Source of the DNA: Rhizophagus irregularis
Lineage: Eukaryota > Glomeromycota > Glomeromycetes > Glomerales > Glomeraceae
Assembly: GCF_026210795.1 (NCBI RefSeq)
Contig: NC_089429.1
Coordinates: 3,286,001 to 3,350,000, forward strand
DNA length: 64,000 nt
Direction of reading: 5' to 3'
The notes beneath the pieces are model-generated. The model was not told where the DNA came from and made no database searches. It worked only from the letters and a program-made list of their open reading frames with translations. Positions 12,541 to 21,810 of this stretch are shown in pieces (position 1 is the stretch's first letter; the number at the start of each line of letters is the position of its first letter). The position numbers were made by a program, and so were the translations under genes.

Positions 12541-14990
12541 AAAAAATAAGTTCTGGTACCTTGTGTCAATTTCATCTTGAGCGAATTACCTACAAGAAAA
12601 CGAAAAAAGTAACGTTAAAAATGTTACAAAAAAAAATAGAAAAACCCTTCTATTTACCTTTCGTCCAAAGTCCAGTTCGTAATCTTGTCTGGCGTTCCTA
12701 CTTAAAAAAGAAAGAAACGTTAGTACGTTTCTTTAAAACAATTAAACACCATACACCGCATTATCCCATATACCTAAGTCCAGGTTCTCCCAAATTCCTA
12801 GGAGTCCGGTAATCTAAAAAAACAAAAAAGAAATGTTAATACGTTTCTTTAACATAATTAAACACCAACGCTATACACTTCCCCATATACTTTACCGGGT
12901 TCTTCCAAATTCCTAGGAGTCCGGTAACCTAAAAAAATGAAAAAAAAGAAACGTTAATACGTTTCTTTAATACAATTAACGCCATACACTCCTCCCATAT
13001 ATTTTACCAGATTCTTCCAAGTCCGGTAACCTAAGAAAATGAAAAAAGAAACGTTAATACGTTTCTTTAACACAATCAAACGTCATACGCCACCCATATA
13101 TTATACCGAGACTTCCAAGTTCCTAGGAGTCCGGTAACCTAAAAAAATTGAAAAAAAGAACGTTGATACGTTTCTTTAACAGCCCCCATATATCTAAATC
13201 CGATTTATTGAAAAAAAAATATTTAGTTTCGACAAAAAAACTTACCGAATTTAAATACCGAGCTCAACAAATCCTACAAAAAAAGAAAAAGAAACGTTAA
13301 AACGTTTCTTAATAAAAAAATAAAGTTTCGTAACGATTTTCGTTACGAAACTTACCATTTCGACCTTAGAGTACCGGAGCGGCGGAGCCTACAGATTCTA
13401 CAAAAAAAAAATAATAAGAACGTTAGAAACGTTCTTTGAAAAATAAAAAAAATATTGAAAGTTTGAAACTTACCCTCTCTTAGGCCTTAGCATCCCAGTC
13501 CGGTATAAAAGTCGAAGGGAGCCTACAAAAATAAATAAAGAAACATTAGTAACGTTTCTTTAAAAAAAAAAATAAAAAAAAGAATCGAAGTTTCAAAACG
13601 AAACTTCGAAACCTAACCGAAATCCAATATCCAGAGAGTATCTACAAAAAGAAGAAACGTTAATATAACGTTTCTTACAAAAAAAAGAATAAAAAAAGAT
13701 TGTTTCGCAACGTTTAAACTTACCGTTTCGAAACACCGAGCCGAACACTTGAACCTACAAAAAAAGAGAGAAACGTTAATATAACGTTTCTCAAAGAAAA
13801 AAATTTTTTTAAGTTTCGTAACGTAACTAAATGTCGCGAAACTCACCGTCATTTCGAATTTCACAAGGCCGAAATACTTGAACCTACAAAAAAAGAGAGA
13901 AACGTTAATATAACGTTTCTTACAAAAAAATAAATAAAAAATAAGTTTCGCGTTGTGAAACTTACCATTCGAGGTTTGCCATTTCGAAGCTCCCCACTTG
14001 AACCTACAAAAAAAAGAGAGAAACGTCAGAATAACGTTTCTCAAACTCTCAAAGAAAAAAATTGTAAGTTTCGCAACGCGTTGCGAAACTTACCGTTCGT
14101 TTCGTTGAAAAATGAAAAAAGATATTTCGAAGTATACTTGAAGTATATCTTCGAAATGTCGAATTTAATTTCGTCCGTCTAAGGAGCCGTCCAAAAGAAA
14201 CCGAACCTAAAAGAAAAAAAACGAAACGTTAATAAACGTTTCGTTGAAAAAAAACAAAAAAAAATATATTTCGAAGTATACTTCAAGTATACCTTCGAAA
14301 TGTCGAGTAAGGAGCCGCCCAAAGAAGTCGAACCTAAAAAAGCAAAAAAAACGAAGCGTTAATAAACGTTTCGTTGAAAAAAAAAACCCAAAAAAGAAAG
14401 ACATTTTGAAGTATATATACCTTCAAAATGTCTTATTGATTTCCGTCCGTCCAAGAAGCCAAGAAGCCGCCCAAAGAAGCCGAACCTAAAAGAAAAAGAA
14501 ACGAAACGTTAATAAACGTTTCGTTAGTCGAAAAAACAAAAAAATAATTATTTCGAAGTATACTCGAAGTATACCTTCGAAATATCGAGTTCCGTCTCCA
14601 AGGAGCTGCCCAGCCGAACCTAAAAAAGCAAAAAAACGAAGCGTTAATAAACGTTTCGCTAGTCGAAAAAATAAAAAAATAAATTATTTCGAAGAAGTAT
14701 ACCTTCGAAATGTCGAATTCCGAACCTATACCTTCGGCGTTCTGGACCTAAAAAATAAAAAAGAATATTAGTGCTAACGTTCATTAAAACAAATAAAAAA
14801 AAATTTTTTGCTTACTCCGGAAGACTGGAACTAATTTAGATACCGGTATATGTCTTCGGCTTCCTTAAAGTCTCCAAGAGTCCGGCGTTTCCTTCAAAAG
14901 AAAAGAAGTCCGGAGACTACTAAAGTGAAACTTTTTAATCCGTTTCTGCATGTTGCAGATTATATTCCGAACGTTGGACGAGCTTGCCAG
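12541..14990 (-). repeat. Tandem array of exon-intron-like units with hairpins
   Basis: At least 18 units spaced about 80-150 bp each contain a hairpin of the type GAAACGTTAATATAACGTTTC (examples near 12948, 13655, 13899, 14223, 14637). Many have a second hairpin beside it (AAGTTTCG...CGAAACTT or TTTCGAAGTATACTTC). On the minus strand each hairpin lies between a GTAAGT-like word and TTTTTTTGTAG, as in an intron; the pieces between are richer in G+C. Proximal units (12541-13200) are more decayed, with at least one donor GT changed to AT near 12990. The array fills most of the 3.5-kb element. Confidence 0.75.
13264..14333 (-). CDS. Micro-exon gene, partial reconstruction, unknown function
   Basis: Putative exons on the minus strand are 14293-14333, 14094-14206, 13966-14003, 13847-13883, 13724-13754, 13618-13641, 13474-13522, 13356-13397 and 13264-13273 (lengths 41, 113, 38, 37, 31, 24, 49, 42, 10 to the stop). 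Donors are GTAAGT (most), GTGAGT, GTTAGG and GTATAC; acceptors are T-rich, ending GTAG or TTAG. Joined, they give one open frame of 127 codons ending in TGA at 13264-13266, through eight junctions of mixed phase. Two exons encode related peptides (DFFGRLLTR and VSFGRLLRR) in the same frame, which supports translation. The upstream unit (14395-14480) also encodes FFGRLLGF but joins out of phase, so the 5' part is broken or misassigned. No domain is recognised and the start is unknown. Confidence 0.5.
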
Positions 14991-15476
14991 AAGTTAGAAA
15001 TTTGATTTCGAGTTAAATATTTGGTTCTTCAAAAGGTGTGATAAAAATTTATTTATTTAAAGTATTGTAAGAAAAAAGTTAAAAAAAAATTAACTTTAAA
15101 GTGTAAAAAAAAAAAAGTTTATCAATTAAAAAAAAGATCGAAGATTTTTGTGGGAATAGAAATAATTACATGCCGTAAATTATTCCAATGACCTATCAGA
15201 CTACTGATAGGTATAATAAAATTTTCTTGTCTTTAAAAAATCAGATTTTTTTCATAAAATATTATTAAACATTTCGGATTACCGATACTTGTAAATGTTT
15301 AATATTGCCTATCATGCCATATCGGGTTTCTGATTATTTCCTGATATTTGACCAATACGTTATTACCCGATATTTCATCATTTGACCAGTGTCATATAAA
15401 TGCCAATTGATAAGAATAACCTAATAAAAGTATTTAATTATAATATTTAATTATTTTTATGTTTTTTTACCCCCCT

Positions 15477-17290
15477 TTTTTTGCTTTTTTTGTTTTTTTT
15501 ATTTTTTATTTTTTTATTTTCATATTCATCATTAATTCATTATGATATTCGTCACTTTCTTCATCTTGATCAGTATTATAATCATATGTTGGAATTTCAT
15601 TTGTTGAACGATTAAAACTTTTAAGAGTTTTATCAGTCAGACACCAATTTGGTATATTCACTGGAGGCATACTTATTGTTGTTTTACATCTTTGAACTCT
15701 TTTAATTTTTAGAATTTGAGGTTTTTTCCTAACGGTTGGATCAATCTAATCATGTAATAAATGCTGAAGCTTTAATAAATAATTACTATTAATAAATAAA
15801 ATAAATAAAATAAAAAAAAATAATCATAAATATATAGTATATACTGCAGAAGAACACCACCATGTTTCATATATATGAATTGACATTGTCTTTTCTTTAA
15901 CAGCAGATTCTTCACCAATTACAGTCAATTCCCTCTATAGTCACTCCCGTTATAGTCACATTCTACTATATAGTCACACCAGTTGAATGTTCAAAACACT
16001 TTATTATTAAAATCTATCCTATATAGTCACAATCTATCTATAGTCACTATCACACCTATCCTCAAAAATCTTATATTAAAAAGAACCGTTTATAATCACG
16101 GTTATATAAAGAATATATTAAATAACTTGGCATCTAATAATCGTACAAAGATGTATCATAGCTTGTTAGAATCGTCTCACTGAGACGAATCGAATGGTGG
16201 TAGTTTTATCCTTTTCCTTTGCTATTGTTTACGGCCAGACCACCCATTGCCTCTTATGAGACTAATCTCGGGTCTGTGTCCTATCATCTTCAATAGGCAA
16301 CCATTAAACCGAGTACTTAATTCCTCAGGTAACAGCAGTTTTATCCTTTTCCGACCACTGGCTGACGAGTTATTCAACAAAATGTTAAACATCGGCATTA
16401 TAATATTTCTTGATTTACGTTTACTGCGCCATTTAACATTTTGCTAGATTTCTCGGTACCTAGTGATTGTAAGAAGACGATTTATAGCTCGTTGGAATCG
16501 CCTCATCGAGACGAATCGAATGGTGGTAAGCTCATCTCTCTGTGATCAATATTGACGGAGTTATTACTTAAAAACCATTTAATATTTTTTAATTTCGGAA
16601 ATTGATCTAGTGATTGGATTTCGATGTATCTTATACCATTAGATTCGTCTCATCAAGACGAATCGAATGGTAGTAAGATCGTCTTTCTAGGATCAATATT
16701 GGCAGAGTTATTACACAAAAACCATTAATATTTTTTTAATTTCGGAAATTAATCTAGTGATTGGATTTCTATATATTTTATACCATTAGAACCGTCTCAT
16801 CAAGACGAATCGAATGGCGGTAAGATCATCTCTCTACGATTAATATTGGCGAAGTTACGATACAATAAAGTTTTAAGTATAATTAATTAAAAAGTCTAAA
16901 ATTATGTTAATTTTTGGCCGGAATTATGATATACAAATATAAGAAATTTTTTATATAGTCACATCTCTTTATAATCACCAAATATGGACTGTCCCAAATG
17001 TGTGACTATAAAGAGAGTTGACTGTATATCATTTTCTTCATCAGAATCAGTTTCCTTCCACTCCTCCGAATGATAACCAGATTCCTTAAGAACTGCATGC
17101 CTCCTTCTCCGGGTATCTACAAATATATTTATCATTATTTTCTATTAAATAGTTTGCCGTTTGAGCTTTTCTTTTTTTTTCTAATAATAATAAATAATTA
17201 TAAAATTAAATAAAATTAACTAAATTCCCACTTCATATTAATAAAATGGTTACTAATGTCCATAGTTCTTGAATTCTTCTTTAATCTCAC
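15477..17290 (-). pseudogene. CACTG-element accessory gene, truncated copy
   Basis: This is the minus-strand copy of the gene at 34046-44128. Homologous exons read MPPVNIPNWCLTDKTLKSF, then IDPTVRKKPQILKIKRVQRC, then a piece with IRRYPEKEAC-like sequence, and finally the K/R-rich exon ending at 17290. It is split by the pogo-like MITE (15922-17025) and cut off in mid-exon at 17290, so it has no start. Where the 34-kb copy has lost an A in a run (near 34285), this copy keeps the frame, which helps locate the mutations. Confidence 0.65.
15922..17025 (-). mobile_element. pogo/Tigger-like MITE, copy 2
   Basis: A 1,104-bp element of the same family as 10252-11213, in the opposite orientation: CAGTCAATTCCCTCTATAG at the left end, GAGAGTTGACTG at the right. 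TA duplications are at 15920-15921 and 17026-17027. The paralogous DNA at 34481-34500 reads CACCAATTATATCATTTTC with one TA, a clean empty site. A ~150-bp segment around 16205-16350 (ACGGCCAGACCACCC...) has no match in copy 1 and accounts for the greater length. Confidence 0.9.
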
Positions 17291-17640
17291 AGGTCGAATA
17301 GTGTCAAATCAGTCAACAATCAGTCACAAATCGGGTACCCGATTTGTGTATGGTTGCCAACTGATTTTCTCAACCGGGTGCCAACCGGGTGCCAGTCGGA
17401 GTTCCCGATTGGTTGTCAATTTCATTGCAAAATCCGACGCCAATCAGGCCCAGTCCTGTTGGCGCATGACTGATGACCGATTGGTATCAGATATACACCT
17501 GATTGTTGACCGATTATTGACTGGTTTATGTCTGATTGGTAACCGATTTATTTTGTTTAATCTGACACCAACCAGGCATTTGACGGATTAGTGACGGATT
17601 GCCGACGGATTGCTGACCGGTTGCTTTCCAATTTAGCCTG
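17291..17640. repeat. Subterminal-repeat region of a CACAGG-type element
   Basis: It starts at the point where the accessory-gene homology breaks (CACAGGTCGAATAGTG). It contains the palindrome AAATCGGGTACCCGATTT and many CCGATTGGT / GACTGATGACCG words in both orientations. This resembles the subterminal decoration of the CACTG elements, and the terminus CACAGGTC is the complement of GACCTGTG at 52597-52604. The far end is not certain. Confidence 0.45.
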
Positions 17641-17819
17641 CACTGAATATTTGATTATGGCCCGCATTATACATTTTTTGTAATTATTTGAATTTATAAA
17701 ATTTACCGCACAATTTATACAATTTAAAATGATCACGTTTGATTATATAAATGTATTTTATTATTAACATAAAAATATATAGATATATTGCATTGTATAC
17801 AATAATACTACTAATTTTA

Positions 17820-20815
17820 CAAGCGAAAAATTGGTACATATTCGTTTCTGATTGCCGAAAGCAATGAAATTTGTATCATATTAATATCTTTAAAATATAA
17901 AGTCAGAAACGAAGATCAGAATGAACCTACTGTACATTGTTAAAGCTAAAATAGTGCCCAATCGGTAACGCTTTGATGTATAAAAGATCATTTGATGCAC
18001 ATACAACTCTTCCGCTATTAAGTTTTGGACCACATGCCGTCTCATCTCAAACATAATCGTATGGTTGTAATTCAGGTACATTTGAAAAAAATGAAATTGA
18101 CACATCATTAAAGCCTGAATAGTGTTCAAAAGTTTATCAAAATCGGTAGGTACATTTTCGTTTCTGATCGCTGAAAGCAGAAGTCAATTTGAAAAAAAGA
18201 GATTTGCATCATATTAACATCGTTAAAAAAGTTGTGCTAAAAAGAAAAATCGGTACGAACCTATATCATTAAAAGCTTAAATAGTCCTAAAAGTTAATCA
18301 AAATCGGTAGGTACATTTTTGTTTCTGATTGCTGAAAGCAGAAGTTGATTTGAAAAAAAAGAGATTTGCATCATATTCACATCTTTAAAAAAAGATAGAA
18401 ACAAAAATTGGAATAAACCTACATCATTAAAAGCTTAAATTGTGCTAAAAGTTAATCGAAATTGGTAGGTACATTTTCGTTTCTGATTGCTGAAAGCAGA
18501 AGTCAATTTGAAAAAAAAATGAGATTTGCGTTATATTAAAATCTTTAAAAAAAAATTAGAAACAAAAATCGGTACGAACCTACATCATTAAAAGCTTAAA
18601 TGGTACCTAAAAGTTCATCGAAATTGGTGGGTACATTTTCGTTTCTGATTGCTGAAAGCAGAAGTCAATTTGAAAAAAAATGAGATTTGCGTTATATTAA
18701 AATCTTTAAAAAAAAGTTAGAAACGAAAATCGGTATGAACTTACATCATTAAAAGCTTAAATGGTGCTTAAAAGTTCATCAAAATCGGTGGGTACATTTT
18801 CGTTTCCGATTGCTGAAAGCAGAAGTCGATTTGAAAAAAAATGAGATTTACGTCATATTAAAATCTTTAAAAAAAGTTAGAAACGAAAATCGGTACGAAC
18901 TTATATCATTAAAAGCTTAAATGGTACCTAAAAGTTCATCAAAATCGGTAGGTACATTTTCGTTTCCGATCACTAAAAGCAGAAGTTGATTTGAAAAAAA
19001 AGAGATTTGCATCATATTCACATCTTTAAAAAAAGTTAAAAACAAAAATCAAAATGAACCTACATCATTAAAAGCTTAAATAGTACCTAAAAGTTCATCA
19101 AAATCGGTAGGTACATTTTCGTTTCCAATTGCTGAAAGCAGAAGTTGATTTGAAAAAAAAAGAGATTTGCATCATATTCACATCTTTAAAAAAAGTTAGA
19201 AACAAAAATTGGAATGAACCTACATCATTAAAAGCTTAAATAGTACCTAAAAGTTCATCGAAATCGGTGGGTACATTTTCATTTCCGATCGCTGAAAGCA
19301 GAAGTCGATTTGAAAAAAAAAATGAGATTTGCGTCATATTAAAATTTTTAAAAAAAAGTTAGAAATGAAAATCGGTACGAACCTACATCATTAAAAGCTT
19401 AAATGGTACCTAAAAGTTCATCGAAATCGGTAGGTACATTTTCGTTTCTGATCGCTCAAAGCAGAAGTTGATTTGAAAAAAAATGAGATTTGCGTCATAT
19501 TAAAATCTTTAAAAAAAGTTAGAAATGAAAATCGGTACAAACCTACATCATTAAAAGCTTAAATGGTACCTAAAAGTTCATCGAAATCGGTAGGTACATT
19601 TTCGTTTCCGATCGCTAAAAGCAGAAGTTGATTTGAAAAAAAAAATGAAATTGACATCATTAAAGCTTGAATAGTGTTCAAAAGTTCATCAAAATCGGTA
19701 GGTACATTTTTGTTTCCGATTGCTGAAAGCAGAAGTTGATTTGAAAAAAAAAAAATGAAATTGACATTATTAAAGCTTGAATAGTGTTCAAAAGTTCATC
19801 AAAATCGGTAGGTACATTTTTGTTTCCGATTGCTGAAAGCAGAAGTTGATTTGAAAAAAAAAGAGATTTGCATCATATTCACATCTTTAAAAAAAGTTAG
19901 AAACAAAAATCGGAATGAACCTACATCATTAAAAGCTTAAATTATACCTAAAAGTTCATCGAAATCGGTAGGTACATTTTCATTTCCGATCGCTGAAAGC
20001 AGAAGTTGATTTGAAAAAAAAAATGAAATTGACATCATTAAAGCTTGAATAGTGTTCAAAAGTTCATCAAATCGGTAGGTACATTTTCATTTCCGATTGC
20101 TGAAAGCAGAAGTTGATTTGAAAAAAAAAGAGATTTGCATCATATTCACATCTTTAAAAAAAGTTAGAAACAAAAATCGGAATGAACCTACATCATTAAA
20201 AGCTTAAATAGTACCTAAAAGTTCATCAAAATCAGTAGGTACATTTTCGTTTCCGATTGCTGAAAGCAGAAGTCGATTTGAAAAAAAAATGAGATTTGCG
20301 TCATATTAAAATCTTTAAAAAAAGTTAGAAACGAAAATCAGTACGAACCTACATCATTAAAAGCTTAAATGGTGCCTAAAAGTTCATCGAAATCGGTAGG
20401 TACATTTTCGTTTCTGATTGCTGAAAGCAGAAGTTGATTTGAAAAAAAAAAAATGAAATTGACACATCATTAAAGCCTGAATAGTGTTCAAAGTTCATCA
20501 AAATCGGTAGGTACATTTTTGTTTCTGATCGCTGAAAGTAGAAAAAAATGAGATTTGCATCATATTCACATCTTTAAAAAAAGTTAGAAAACAAAAATCG
20601 GAACAAATCTACATTATTAAAAGCTTAAATAGTGCCTAAAAGTTCATCGAAATCGGTCTGTACATTTTCGTTTCCGATTGCTGAAAGCAGAAGTCGATTT
20701 GAAAAAAAATGAAACTTGCATTAAAAGCTTAAAAATAGTCCCAAAAGTTCAACGAAATCGGTAGGTACATTTTTGTTTCTGATCGCTGAAACAGAAACTG
20801 ATTGAATAAAAATTT
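17820..20815. repeat. ~160-bp satellite array
   Basis: About 20 tandem copies are phased by the words AAAATCGGTAGGTACATTTT, CGTTTCTGATTGCTGAAAGC, AGAAGTTGATTTG and CATCATTAAAAGCTTAAAT. GTACATTTT recurs near 18150, 18311, 18469, 18632, 18792, 18952, 19111, 19271, 19434, 19595, 19698, 19809, 19970, 20078, 20238, 20400, 20510, 20652 and 20765. Most steps are 158-163 bp, but several are ~103-111 bp because the part from AGATTTGCATCATATTCAC to ATGAACC is missing. There is no coding potential. Confidence 0.9.
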
Positions 20816-21810
20816 ATTTCATGTTGAATATCTTACAATGGTTTGATTGTAGAATTAAATAAAAATTCATCATTAGGAGTGAAAAATCGGCACATAAAGG
20901 ATGTTTCAAAAAACCATTTGTCACCTTCGTTACTGGTGAAAATGTAGTCTTTAAGCAAGTAGAATTTCATTTTAATGTGGATTCTACTAACGTACTCCTA
21001 TTGAGCGATTTCAGTTTCCTGATGTTTTCTGTTTAACCTGACAAACCGTAAAGATCTTACCATCATCGGCTAGTGAAACTGCTTTTGAATTTTTATATTT
21101 ATTTTTTGTCCAAGTGTAGAGAATATTCACTCGGTGACCGGTTCGAACTATGCTTCTTCATTCTTCTAACGAGAATTTGTCAAAAATCGAGTTTCAGATT
21201 GCTTCCAATTTGAAGAACTATCATGTTAATCATTTTAAACAAAACACGAATCTTTATCTTTCAGTGATAATATGTTCAAAAGTTCGCAAAAATATTCTCG
21301 CTCCCAAAATTTATAAAACTGAAGAAAAACCTTGTTTACCAAATTACGCACTAAAAATAAAATCACGAGATGCAAATTTGTATTTGTAAATGTAAAATGT
21401 GCTTATTTCCATATTTAGCTAATTTGGCTAGGGCTACAATAATTTCCGATCGGTATTGCGTAATCAAATGCAAGCAAATCTAGCCAATTTAATTAAACCT
21501 CAACCAACCGAAAAGTGAGGCACGCGTCAGTCGCGTCATATTAGTTTATCAGAGGCGAACACCTATTTTCGTGGATAATCATTTTTGTAGCCATCATTTA
21601 GGGCGATCAATCAGAAAACTTTGCTAAATAAAATCATATTTCAAAACCAATACTGTATATTTGCCACCTAATGGAAAAAAGGTATTAATAAATGCTAATT
21701 AATAAATCGATAATTCGAAATATATTTAAGTACTGATTAAACAACAATGCCTTATTGTTTTATATTAGGAAATGAAATTAATTTAACATTTATTTATAAA
21801 ATCTAAAACT
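20816..21810. other. Spacer between satellite and accessory pseudogene
   Basis: No gene is supported. A 79-codon open frame at 21150-21389 has no recognisable domain and ordinary A/T-rich composition; I do not call it. No element ends were found, so the left end of the outer CACTG-type element is not located. Confidence 0.35.

Larger units (their letters stand above)
11889..15391 (-). mobile_element. Nested 3.5-kb CACTG element carrying a micro-exon array
   Basis: The ends are CACTGGTCGAATGA and, inverted, TCATTTGACCAGTG. The 3-bp duplication TCA lies at 11886-11888 and 15392-15394. The collinear copy at 33960-33985 lacks it and reads AATTCGTATAAATGCC, an empty site with one base changed. 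CACTG ends with a 3-bp duplication fit the CACTA/EnSpm superfamily. Subterminal palindromes (GGGTAAATTTCATATACCC and similar) are present. No TNP2-like frame is inside, so mobilisation would be in trans; the minus strand carries the micro-exon array described separately. Confidence 0.8.
11447..17290. mobile_element. CACTA-type (CACTG) element, left part, truncated
   Basis: It begins CACTGGTTAAAATTAATGCT, matching the element start at 33518. The next ~440 bases (subterminal palindromes with TACATATCxGGTACC), the segment 15395-15921 and the segment 17028-17290 are collinear with 33518-34750, including the accessory gene. Relative to that copy, two insertions have occurred here: a 3.5-kb CACTG element (11889-15391) and the pogo-like MITE (15922-17025). 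The match stops at 17290 within an exon of the accessory gene, so this copy is truncated. Confidence 0.75.

Noticed and set aside
13613-14044. 143-codon continuous minus-strand frame
   Set aside because: It runs through exon and intron-like hairpin parts alike (repeated RYINVSLFFC from the hairpins); the spliced reading gives better sequence.
17820-20815. CRISPR-like array
   Set aside because: Whole units are repeated without unique spacers, and the genome is eukaryotic; it is a satellite.
20960-21390. Possible gene with 79-codon frame
   Set aside because: No domain, no splice-compatible neighbours, ordinary A/T-rich composition.
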